A stretch of 64,000 nucleotides of DNA from an uncultured Clostridia bacterium (GTDB lineage: Bacteria; Bacillota; Clostridia; Oscillospirales; Acutalibacteraceae): the NCBI GenBank assembly GCA_947623505.1, contig CANQGT010000003.1, positions 62,001 through 126,000 of the forward strand, read 5' to 3'. The notes under the pieces were generated by a model, which ran no database searches, was not told the DNA's origin, and worked only from the letters and a program-made list of their open reading frames with translations. The translations under genes were made by a program, and so were the position numbers. This document shows, piece by piece, positions 52,863 through 60,946 of the stretch; the first letter of the stretch is position 1; each line of letters opens with the position of its first letter.

Positions 52863-54885
52863 GGTGCAATCTTCCTTTCAGAGCCTTGAGGACAGGCGCG
52901 TTCATCAAATCGACTTTTTCGCTCACGGGCAAAACGGAAATAACGTTTCCCTCAACGGAAACGAGCCCGCATTCCTCAAACGCCGCAACGGCGTATTTGA
53001 GCTGACCGTAAGTAATTCCGCTTAAAGCGAAATAGAGCGTATCAAAGCCGTATCTCCATATTTTTTTTGATTTTAAAAGCCTATATACGGCGGAGCATAT
53101 CTCCCTGTCGGGGTAAAGCCCGCCGACTTCTTCGGAAACTCCGGCTTCAAACCGCTCGTAAGCGGATTTTTCTTTTATAAATTTTTCGCCGTCAATACCG
53201 CTTTTTCTTATATCGACCGCTTTCACGGAAAGATATTCCTTTCCGTTATAGAAATGAGAGCCTGCCTTTACGGCGGCGTCTATTTTGTCTCCGACGGCAA
53301 AGGGGAAATTCTCCGCCGCGCAGTTGAACATAACCATTCTTAATTTTTTACCTTTTTTTTCGCATTCGAGCCTCATATGCTTTCCGTCGGAAGACGGATT
53401 TGCCGAAATAAGCGTAAGCCCGATAAGCGCAAACACCGGCTCCGGATTTCCCGCTCCAAAAGGTTCGAGCGATCCAAGGCTTTTTACGAGACCGAGATCA
53501 AGATAAAAAGGCGACAGCTTACAATCGATATTTATTTCACGCACCGGAGCCTCGCCGAACGCGCTTAAAGCATAATCGTTTATGCGTTTTTCAAAAAGCG
53601 GTATTTTATCGGCGGAAAGGCTGAGCCCCGCCGCCATAGGATGCCCGCCGAATTTATCGAGAATATCGGAGCAGGCCGATATTGCGTCAAAAATATCAAA
53701 GCCCTCAACGCTTCTTGCCGAGCCCGTGGCAAGCCCGTTTTCGTCAACGGAAAAAATAACCGCCGGTTTTCCGTATTCCTCGCATACGCGCGCGGCGGCA
53801 AGGCCGATAACTCCGCAGTGATATTCGCCCGAGGCGATAACCAAAACTCTTTTTTCAAAGGCGCTCGGTGAGGCGCTGATTTTATGCTTTACGCTTGAAA
53901 TTATTTCCGTTTCAAGCTCCTGCCTGTGAGAATTGTCCATATTAAGCTGCTGCGCCTTAAATACGGCGTCGTCGTAATCCTCGGCAATAAAAAGCTCCAA
54001 AGCGCGGTAAGCGGAATCAACTCGCCCCGCGGCGTTTACGCGCGGGCAGAGAAAAAAGGCGACGTCTGATGCGCTGAGAGCTCTGCCGTCTATATCCGCG
54101 GCCTTTTTAAGCGCACGCGCGGCGATGCTCGATCCGCCGTTTATCATTTCAAGACCCGCTGTTACCAACGCCCTGTTTTCGCCGACAAGGGGAACGGAAT
54201 CGCCTATCGTTCCTATCGCGGCAAGGTCGGCAAAGCGGGCGAGCATATCGTCCGTGTCTCCGTAAAGCGCGCAGGCGAGTTTGAACGCCACTCCTACTCC
54301 CGCGAAATCGGCAAAGGCGTTGCCGTTATCCTCACGATGGGGATTTACAACAGCGACCGCCTCAGGCAAAGCGCCGCCTATCCGATGATGATCCGTGATA
54401 ATAAGCTCCATTCCGAGAGAACGGATATAGGCCGCCTCATCAACGGCGGAAATGCCGTTATCGACCGTTATTATCAGGCGGGTGCCCTTTTCTTTAAGTT
54501 TATCTATCGCGGCGGTATTTATACCGTAGCCCTCGTCCGTTCGCGACGGAATATAGCAATCGACTTCCGCTCCCATATCCCGCAAAAGCATAAAGAGCAT
54601 TGAAGCGGCGGTAACGCCGTCGCAATCGTAATCCCCGTAAACGGTTATTTTTTCACCGCGCTCCGTTGCAAGCTCTATTCTTTCAACGGCTTTATCCATA
54701 TCCTTCAGTTCAAAAGGATCTCCGAATTTGCGGGAGGAGGACAAAAATTCCGAAACCTCCAAATCGCCGCTGATACCTCTTGAAACAAGAAGAAAAGCGA
54801 CGAACGGATCTATATTGAATTTTTCGCTCAACTCGGATGCTTTTACCTTGTCCGCGTCCGCGATTTTCCATTTTTTAAATACCAT
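52855..54885 (-). CDS. recJ: single-stranded-DNA-specific exonuclease RecJ
   Basis: 5'-3' ssDNA exonuclease for repair and recombination, 676 aa. DHH motifs: VYGDYDCDGVTAASML, ITVDNGISAVDEA, ITDHHRIGG; DHHA1 with FGGHPMAAGLSLS; OB-fold after about 450. A C-terminal extension of about 120 residues has a winged-helix-like region. Shares a TAATG junction with hisE. Confidence 0.96.
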   Translation of the reverse strand: MVFKKWKIADADKVKASELSEKFNIDPFVAFLLVSRGISGDLEVSEFLSSSRKFGDPFELKDMDKAVERIELATERGEKITVYGDYDCDGVTAASMLFMLLRDMGAEVDCYIPSRTDEGYGINTAAIDKLKEKGTRLIITVDNGISAVDEAAYIRSLGMELIITDHHRIGGALPEAVAVVNPHREDNGNAFADFAGVGVAFKLACALYGDTDDMLARFADLAAIGTIGDSVPLVGENRALVTAGLEMINGGSSIAARALKKAADIDGRALSASDVAFFLCPRVNAAGRVDSAYRALELFIAEDYDDAVFKAQQLNMDNSHRQELETEIISSVKHKISASPSAFEKRVLVIASGEYHCGVIGLAAARVCEEYGKPAVIFSVDENGLATGSARSVEGFDIFDAISACSDILDKFGGHPMAAGLSLSADKIPLFEKRINDYALSAFGEAPVREINIDCKLSPFYLDLGLVKSLGSLEPFGAGNPEPVFALIGLTLISANPSSDGKHMRLECEKKGKKLRMVMFNCAAENFPFAVGDKIDAAVKAGSHFYNGKEYLSVKAVDIRKSGIDGEKFIKEKSAYERFEAGVSEEVGGLYPDREICSAVYRLLKSKKIWRYGFDTLYFALSGITYGQLKYAVAAFEECGLVSVEGNVISVLPVSEKVDLMNAPVLKALKGRLHLG

Positions 54886-55208
54886 TACGAATTTTTATCC
54901 ACCTGATGGAATTTTTTTAAATTAGAGCGTTTTTCGGCTCTTTTCCTAAGTTCATCTTCAATATCTTCGGGCGTTATGCCCTGATACGCCATCATTACAA
55001 GAATATGGTATATAAGATCGGTTATCTCGTAAACCGTTTCGCTTTTATCGCTGTTTTTCGCGGCAATCACCGTTTCGGTGCATTCCTCGCCGACCTTTTT
55101 TAATATTTTATCGATACCCTGCTCAAAAAGATAGGCGGTGTAAGAGCCCTCGGCCTTTTCGCTTTTTCTTTCCAAAATCACCTGATATTCGTTTTTTATG
55201 AGATCCAT
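54885..55208 (-). CDS. hisE: phosphoribosyl-ATP pyrophosphatase
   Basis: Second step of histidine synthesis, 107 aa. All-alpha MazG-like fold with GSYTAYLFEQGIDKILKKVGEECTE, and EITDLIYHILVMM; EExxE metal residues in GEECTETV. One-base overlap with hisI. Encoded apart from hisI, not fused as in E. coli. Confidence 0.95.
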   Translation of the reverse strand: MDLIKNEYQVILERKSEKAEGSYTAYLFEQGIDKILKKVGEECTETVIAAKNSDKSETVYEITDLIYHILVMMAYQGITPEDIEDELRKRAEKRSNLKKFHQVDKNS

Positions 55209-55531
55209 TAAAATTCTCCCTCTATTTTATTAAAAAAGCAACTGTGGCTGCCCGTGTGGCAGGCGGAGCCCGTCTGAATAACCTTTATCAGCAGCGTATC
55301 GTCATCGCAGTCGCCGTAAACGGAAACGACCTTTTGAAAATGGCCGCTCGTTGCCCCCTTGTTCCAAAGCTCCCGCCTGCTGCGCGACCAAAACCATGTG
55401 AAGCCCGTTTCGAGAGTTCTCTTTAGGGATTCCCTGTTCATATAGGCGAGCATAAGCACCTCGCCCGTGCCGTCCTCCTGAATTATGGCGGGGATGAGTT
55501 CCGATTTTTTAAAAAACTTTTCCAAATCCAT
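55208..55531 (-). CDS. hisI: phosphoribosyl-AMP cyclohydrolase
   Basis: Third step of histidine synthesis, 107 aa from ATG 55531, which overlaps the hisA stop (TAATG) and has GAGG upstream. Motifs [49 protein letters not shown] (metal Asp residues) and [11 protein letters not shown] zinc cysteines. Confidence 0.96.
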   Translation of the reverse strand: MDLEKFFKKSELIPAIIQEDGTGEVLMLAYMNRESLKRTLETGFTWFWSRSRRELWNKGATSGHFQKVVSVYGDCDDDTLLIKVIQTGSACHTGSHSCFFNKIEGEF

Positions 55532-56244
55532 TATTTGCATACCTCTATCGCATCGGAAAGCGCCAAAGTCCCCTCATAAAGGCTTTTTCCGCATATCGCT
55601 CCGTAAAGCCCCTCGTTTTTCAGCGCCGTAATATCATTTATATCGCGTATTCCGCCAGAAGCCGTTATATTGCAGGAAACGGCTTTTTTCAGTTGCGAAA
55701 GCTGAGCGATATTCGGTCCGGCCAAAGTGCCGTCCTTGGAAATATCAGTATAAATTATCGTCTTAACGCCGATATCCTCCATACGCTTTGCAAGCTCCGT
55801 AAAATACACGTCGGAGTCTTCCGTCCAGCCCTCGGCGGCGGCGTAACCGTTTTTGGCGTCGATACCGACGGCCACGGCATCGCCGTATTCTCTTACCGCC
55901 TCTTTGACAAATCCGCTGTCCTTGAGCGCCGCCGAGCCGAGAATTACTCTGCCCGCGCCGCCGTTTATATAATATTCAATATCATTCATTGAGCGAATAC
56001 CGCCGCCCACCTCCACTTTAAGAGAGGTTTCACGAGCAACGGCAAGTATTATCCGCCCGTTTACGGGTTCTTTTTTAAGGGAGCCGTCGAGATCGACAAT
56101 ATGCGCCCACCGCGCCCCCTGCTTTTCAAAACCGACCGCCGTTTTCACAACGTCGTCCGCAACGCGGCGGGCAGTAGCGAAATCGCCCTTGTAAAGCCGA
56201 ACGGGCTTGCCGTTTATTATATCTATCGCCGGAAAAATTATCAT
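55531..56244 (-). CDS. hisA: phosphoribosylformimino-AICAR ribotide isomerase
   Basis: TIM-barrel isomerase, fourth step; 237 aa from ATG 56244 (TGATG overlap with hisB). [20 protein letters not shown] start (catalytic Asp8), [19 protein letters not shown], and [13 protein letters not shown] with the second catalytic Asp. Confidence 0.96.
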   Translation of the reverse strand: MIIFPAIDIINGKPVRLYKGDFATARRVADDVVKTAVGFEKQGARWAHIVDLDGSLKKEPVNGRIILAVARETSLKVEVGGGIRSMNDIEYYINGGAGRVILGSAALKDSGFVKEAVREYGDAVAVGIDAKNGYAAAEGWTEDSDVYFTELAKRMEDIGVKTIIYTDISKDGTLAGPNIAQLSQLKKAVSCNITASGGIRDINDITALKNEGLYGAICGKSLYEGTLALSDAIEVCK

Positions 56245-56819
56245 CACAAAACTCCCTTTGTGGAAAGCACTCCGCCGGAATTTTCGGCGGCCGCCTCTTT
56301 CATAGCGTGGGCAAACGCCTTGAATATCGCCTCTATACCGTGATGGGAATTAGAGCCGTACAGCAGATTTATATGCAGAGTTATTCCCGCGTTTACGGCA
56401 AAAGCGCGGAAAAATTCCTCCGTGCAGCAGGTTTCGTAGTCGCCGCATCTTTCCTCATTGAAATCGGCCTTGAAAACAATGAAAGGTCTGTTTGAAATAT
56501 CAAGAGCGCAAAACGCGAGACTTTCGTCCATAGGAATGTAAAAAGAGCCGTAGCGATTGATACCGCCCATATCGCCGAGCGCCTTTTTGAACGCCGCGCC
56601 CAGAGCGATGCCCGTATCCTCCACGGTATGGTGGGTATCAACTTCCAAATCGCCTTTTACGCTTATTTTAAGACCGAATCCGCCGTGAACGCCGAACGCC
56701 GTGAGCATATGGTCAAAAAAGCCTATGCCCGTTGAAACGCTCACATCTCCTCCGTCAAGATTTAGGGATATTTCGATTTTTGTTTCTTTTGTGTTTCTGC
56801 AAATTTCAGCAGTTCTCAT
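56244..56819 (-). CDS. hisB: imidazoleglycerol-phosphate dehydratase
   Basis: Sixth step of histidine synthesis, 191 aa. Two metal motifs: FFDHMLTAFGVHGGF and DTHHTVEDTGIALGAAF (Mn ligands), then GSNSHHGIEAIFKAFAHAM. Stand-alone dehydratase without the phosphatase domain. Confidence 0.97.
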   Translation of the reverse strand: MRTAEICRNTKETKIEISLNLDGGDVSVSTGIGFFDHMLTAFGVHGGFGLKISVKGDLEVDTHHTVEDTGIALGAAFKKALGDMGGINRYGSFYIPMDESLAFCALDISNRPFIVFKADFNEERCGDYETCCTEEFFRAFAVNAGITLHINLLYGSNSHHGIEAIFKAFAHAMKEAAAENSGGVLSTKGVL

Positions 56820-56840
56820 AATTTCACCGCCTGTATTATA

Positions 56841-57044
56841 TCAATCGGTAAACAGACTGTTCATAAGTCCGTCTATCCTCTTTTTTCTTTCGCGTGTTTC
56901 ATCTCCGTCTATTTTAACGGTGATAACGTCGCCCTCAACGGCGTTTTCGGGCAGCACCTTTTTCGGAATATTCACAAATTCAAGGCTTTCAGTTTCGCAG
57001 ACGGCAAAATCGCCCTCAAATCTGTCGATAATAAGCTTTTTCAC
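56841..57044 (-). CDS. DUF3006 protein, 67 aa
   Basis: Small conserved protein; KKLIIDRFEGDFAVCETE and NIPKKVLPENAVEGDVITV are typical of DUF3006. In Firmicutes it often follows a ComEC-like metallo-beta-lactamase gene, as here (two-base gap). Function unknown; likely a small beta-barrel partner. Confidence 0.88.
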   Translation of the reverse strand: MKKLIIDRFEGDFAVCETESLEFVNIPKKVLPENAVEGDVITVKIDGDETRERKKRIDGLMNSLFTD

Positions 57045-57046
57045 GT

Positions 57047-57952
57047 TTATTGCCCCTTTTCGCAGTACAGCGTCAGCCGAGATTTATCGGAAACGATTGA
57101 AACGTCTCCGTTTTTATCCGTTCTGAGTATCCGCGCTCCCGCGGCTTTCAGAGTATCCAAAGCCTGCTTATGCGGGTGACCGTAAGAATTTCCGTCGCCC
57201 ACCTCTATAACGGCAATCTGAGGAGAAACGGCGAAAATGAATTTTTCGCCGGACGCGGTATCGCTGCCGTGATGACCGACCTTGAGTACGTCGGCGTCAA
57301 GCGCATACGGATATTTTTTAAGAATCTCGTTTTCGGATTCCTTTTCGGCGTCGCCCATAAACAGAAAAACGTTTTGCCCGTATTTCAGCTTTACAACGGC
57401 GGAATAATTGTTTAAATCATCGTATCCGCCGCCGACCGGCGCGAGAAATTCGATTTTCAAATCGTCTTCATTGACGATCACTCTGCCCGCCTTTGCCGTT
57501 GTTATGCCGAGGCCCTTATCCGAAATCGCCTGAAGCAGGTTTTCAAATGTTTTTGTGTCGGTTGAGGCTTTAGGCATAAATATCTCGCCTATATCAAAGC
57601 CCTCCACTATTTCGCGCATACCGCCTATATGATCGGCATGCGGATGAGTGGCAACAAGATAATCTATTTTTTCATAACCGAGAGAGCGTATTTTCGCGGC
57701 AATAACTTCGCCGCTTTCCGAAATTCCCGCATCTATCAGCATACATTTTCCTTCGGGCAGCTGAATAAATTCACTATCGCCCTGCCCAACGTCAAGAAAA
57801 TTTACAACAACGGTTCCGTCTGTTTGGAGGTTTTCGTCCGCGCTTTGGCGCTCGCCTATGGCCGCGCCGCCGAAAAAGTAACCTCCTGCCGTGACCGCCG
57901 CGAAAATCACAAGCGTTATAAGCGCGTTTATGAGCTTTTTATTTTTCTTCAT
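57047..57952 (-). CDS. exported ComEC/Rec2-like metallo-beta-lactamase protein, 301 aa
   Basis: N-terminal signal anchor (about 8-29), then the hydrolase domain with VVNFLDVGQGDSEFIQLP, THPHADHIGG (HxHxDH), LFMGDAEKESE and LKVGHHGSDTASGE. This is the C-terminal domain of ComEC as a separate extracellular protein; it may cleave DNA or phosphodiesters. Lies between hisD and DUF3006 and overlaps hisD by four bases. Role in histidine metabolism is unlikely. Confidence 0.88.
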   Translation of the reverse strand: MKKNKKLINALITLVIFAAVTAGGYFFGGAAIGERQSADENLQTDGTVVVNFLDVGQGDSEFIQLPEGKCMLIDAGISESGEVIAAKIRSLGYEKIDYLVATHPHADHIGGMREIVEGFDIGEIFMPKASTDTKTFENLLQAISDKGLGITTAKAGRVIVNEDDLKIEFLAPVGGGYDDLNNYSAVVKLKYGQNVFLFMGDAEKESENEILKKYPYALDADVLKVGHHGSDTASGEKFIFAVSPQIAVIEVGDGNSYGHPHKQALDTLKAAGARILRTDKNGDVSIVSDKSRLTLYCEKGQ

Positions 57953-59235
57953 TTTTCAAGCCTTACTCTGATTGAGTTCGCGTGAGCCGTAAGCCCCTCG
58001 GTATTTGCGAGTGTGATTATCTCTTTTCCGGCCTTTTCAAGCTCGCCTTTCGTGTAGTAGATAAAAGAGGATTTTTTTACAAAGCTGTCAACCGAAAGCG
58101 GGCTGAAAAATCTTGCCGTGCCTCCCGTAGGCAACACGTGATTAGGCCCCGCGAAATAATCCCCCAGAGGCTCCGGCGACCAGTTGCCCAAAAATACCGA
58201 ACCCGCGTTGTCGATCATTCCGATATATTTTAGCGGTTCCTCAACGCAAAGCTCAAGATGCTCCGGCGCGAGATCGTTCGCGAACTCTATCGCCTGCTTT
58301 ATATCCTCACAAACGATTATTTCGCCGTAATTATTTAATGATTCCTCTATTATTTTCCATCTTTCAAGAGAGGTGAGCTGCTTTTCTATTTCCCTTGAAG
58401 CTGTCTTTGCCAATGATTCCGAAGTTGTGAGCAATATTGCGGACGCCATTTTGTCGTGCTCCGCCTGGCTCATAAGATCAGCCGCCAAAAACTTGGGATC
58501 GGCGCTTTTGTCCGCAATTATAAGTATTTCGGACGGCCCCGCCACCATATCGATATCGACTACTCCGTAAAGCAGCTTTTTGGCCGTGGCAACAAAGATG
58601 TTTCCGGGGCCGACTATTTTATCCACCTTTGGTATCGTTTCGGTGCCGTAAGCAAGAGCGGCTACTGCCTGAGCGCCTCCGCAGAGGAACACCCTGTCAA
58701 CTCCGGCAGCGGCGGCCGCCGCCATAATATTCGGATTCGGTTCGCCGTCCTTAGACGGAGGCGTAACCATTATTATTTCTTTTACTCCCGCTATTTTCGC
58801 GGGTATCGCGTTCATCAAAACAGAGCTCGGATACGCCGCCGTGCCGCCGGGAACGTATATTCCCACCCTATGCAGACCGCGCACGCGCTGCCCCATTATA
58901 ACGCCGTTTTCGTTTGAGGTGAACCAGCTCTGCCGCGCCTGGCGCGTATGGAAATCGTAAATATTGTTTTTCGCGTCAATAAGCGCCTTTTTGAAATTAC
59001 CGTCCGCGGCGTCGAGATAAGCGTCAAGTTCTTCTTTTTCAACAGAGATTTTTTTCGGAGCGGATCCGTCGAAACGCACGGTATATTCCCTGAGCGCCTC
59101 GTCGCCGCCTTCTTTTACTCCGCCGATTATTGAAGAAACAATCTCAACGATTTTTGGATCTGTTTCGGCATTGCGCTTTTTTAAAGCCTCTATCAAAGCG
59201 TATTCGCTTTTTCCGTCCGCTTTTGTAATTTTCAT
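57949..59235 (-). CDS. hisD: histidinol dehydrogenase
   Basis: NAD- and zinc-dependent last two steps of histidine synthesis, 428 aa. RQARQSWFTSNENG, PGGTAAYPSSVLMNAIPAKIAG (region), DMVAGPSEILI and GPNHVLPTGGTAR with a zinc His. Follows the hisZG fusion by 12 bases. Confidence 0.97.
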   Translation of the reverse strand: MKITKADGKSEYALIEALKKRNAETDPKIVEIVSSIIGGVKEGGDEALREYTVRFDGSAPKKISVEKEELDAYLDAADGNFKKALIDAKNNIYDFHTRQARQSWFTSNENGVIMGQRVRGLHRVGIYVPGGTAAYPSSVLMNAIPAKIAGVKEIIMVTPPSKDGEPNPNIMAAAAAAGVDRVFLCGGAQAVAALAYGTETIPKVDKIVGPGNIFVATAKKLLYGVVDIDMVAGPSEILIIADKSADPKFLAADLMSQAEHDKMASAILLTTSESLAKTASREIEKQLTSLERWKIIEESLNNYGEIIVCEDIKQAIEFANDLAPEHLELCVEEPLKYIGMIDNAGSVFLGNWSPEPLGDYFAGPNHVLPTGGTARFFSPLSVDSFVKKSSFIYYTKGELEKAGKEIITLANTEGLTAHANSIRVRLEK

Positions 59236-59247
59236 TTATATTCCACC

Positions 59248-60861
59248 TCACACCTTGCTTGCAAGTTCCAAATCCGCAAGAAACGATTCGATTTCTTCCT
59301 TGCGCAACTTCATCGAAGCTATATTCACTATCACGCGCGCGGAAATAGGCATTATCTCTTCAACGGCGACAAGGCCGTTTTCCCTTAAAGTGGAGCCTGT
59401 TTCCACTATATCCACTATTCCGTCCGCGAGGCCGAGCAGCGGCGCAAGCTCCACGCTGCCCTCTATCTTTATAACGTCTACGTCCATTCCCTTTGATTTA
59501 AAAAATTCGCTTGCCACCTTGGGGTATTTCGACGCAACGGTTTTTCTTTTGTAACCCGCGTAAAAATCCGTTCCCTCGGGGCACGCCAGCACGAATCTGC
59601 ATTTTCCCATATTGAGATCCAAAACCTCATAAAACGAACTGCTGTGCTCAACAATAGTGTCTTTTCCGACTATTCCTATATCACACACGCCGTGCTCAAC
59701 ATAAGTGATAACGTCCGGCGCTTTCGACAGCACCGCCTCATATCCGTCAACGGGAATTATCAGCCTTCTGCCCTTGTTTTCAAGCTCGCCTGTATCAAGT
59801 CCCATTTTCTTAAACAGCCTTACCGAGGATTTTTCAAGCCTGCCCTTCGTGAGAGCTATGCGTATCGGCCTTTCGATATTTATAATCTCGTTTTTCGCTT
59901 CGCAAAGCGGATTTACGTCTACCGAAAAGCCTATTGCGGGGCAGTCAAGACCAAACTCGCCGATAAGATTATCGTATCTTCCCCCGGAGAGAACGGTAAC
60001 TCCGGAACCCTCGGCATAACCTCTGAAAATAACGCCGGTGTAATAATTCGAGCGATTGACAAGACCGAGATCTATTATTACGTTTTCCGAAACGCCGGAT
60101 TCCTCAAGCCTTTCAAAAAGCGTTTTCAGATAATCGAGCGCCTTATTTGACTCCGCGCTTTTATAGAGACTTCTCGCTTCGGCAAGCACGTCGGACGAGC
60201 CGAAAAGGCGCGGCAGCTTTTTAAGCGCGGCAACTTCGGGACATGGCTCAAGCCTGCCGAGCATATCGCCGAGCGCGGCGTAATTTTTGCGCTCCGTAAA
60301 ATTGCAAATATCCGCCTTTTGAGTCGGGGTAAGCGCCATTTTACTCAATATGGCGTTGAAAAATCCGGCGTGGCCGATTTCCAGCTTATACGAGCCGAGC
60401 ATAGATCTTTTCAGCGCCTCAACAGCCATTGAAATCACTTCAATATCGGCCTCAAGAGAACCGTCGCCCAAAAGCTCTATTCCGCTTTGAGGAATCTCGT
60501 CCGTTCTGCCCGCGAGCACCTTGTTTTTAGCAAAAATATTTTGGTTATAAAAAAGGCGCACGGGAAAATCCGCATCTTTAAGCCTTGTCGCGGCAAGGCG
60601 GGCGATAGGCATTGTGTTATCCGGCCTGAGAACCGTGGTTCTTCCGTAATTATCGGTAAGCTTATACATATCGTCGGCCTCAATGCCGCTGTTGCCGTTG
60701 CTGAAAACGTCAAAATACTCTATCGCCGGTGTGATTACCCGACGGTACCCTCTTTCTTTATAAAGAGCCGAAAGCGCCGATTCAACATTCTTTCTGTCAT
60801 CAGATTCGTCAAAAAGAAAATCCCTGCTTCCGTCCGGCGTTATGTTGGCGTATCTTTTCAT
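59248..60861 (-). CDS. hisG: HisZ-HisG fusion: ATP phosphoribosyltransferase with fused regulatory domain
   Basis: First, feedback-controlled step of histidine synthesis. Residues 1 to about 320 are HisZ, a histidyl-tRNA-synthetase paralogue (TTVLRPDNTMPIARL, LSGGRYDNLIGEFG), and about 333-537 a complete short-form HisG (IRIALTKGRLEKS, GIVGKDTIVE, DGIVDIVETGSTLRENGL). In other bacteria the two are separate chains of an octamer. The fused frame has no internal stop or shift. First gene of the operon; it starts after GGGAG. Confidence 0.94.
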   Translation of the reverse strand: MKRYANITPDGSRDFLFDESDDRKNVESALSALYKERGYRRVITPAIEYFDVFSNGNSGIEADDMYKLTDNYGRTTVLRPDNTMPIARLAATRLKDADFPVRLFYNQNIFAKNKVLAGRTDEIPQSGIELLGDGSLEADIEVISMAVEALKRSMLGSYKLEIGHAGFFNAILSKMALTPTQKADICNFTERKNYAALGDMLGRLEPCPEVAALKKLPRLFGSSDVLAEARSLYKSAESNKALDYLKTLFERLEESGVSENVIIDLGLVNRSNYYTGVIFRGYAEGSGVTVLSGGRYDNLIGEFGLDCPAIGFSVDVNPLCEAKNEIINIERPIRIALTKGRLEKSSVRLFKKMGLDTGELENKGRRLIIPVDGYEAVLSKAPDVITYVEHGVCDIGIVGKDTIVEHSSSFYEVLDLNMGKCRFVLACPEGTDFYAGYKRKTVASKYPKVASEFFKSKGMDVDVIKIEGSVELAPLLGLADGIVDIVETGSTLRENGLVAVEEIMPISARVIVNIASMKLRKEEIESFLADLELASKV

Positions 60862-60879
60862 ATATATCTCCCTGTTGCT

Positions 60880-60929
60880 TTAGCGTGTTAACGTGGTAAT
60901 ATGCTAACATATTAAACCGCGTTTGTCAA
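60880..60929 (-). promoter_or_regulatory. his operon promoter with a large operator dyad
   Basis: Minus strand TTGACA (60929-60924), 17 bases, TAGCAT (60906-60901). The dyad TTAGCGTGTTAAC (60880-60892) / GGTAATATGCTAA (60895-60907) covers the -10 and start, so a repressor here would block transcription. The leader is under 40 nt, excluding a T-box. A TrpR-like HisR repressor is a candidate binder, by inference. Confidence 0.65.
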
Positions 60930-60946
60930 CAACCAAATATAATAAA

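Noticed and set aside
60862-60946. T-box leader before the his operon
   Set aside because: The transcript leader is under 40 nt with no specifier loop or T-box sequence.
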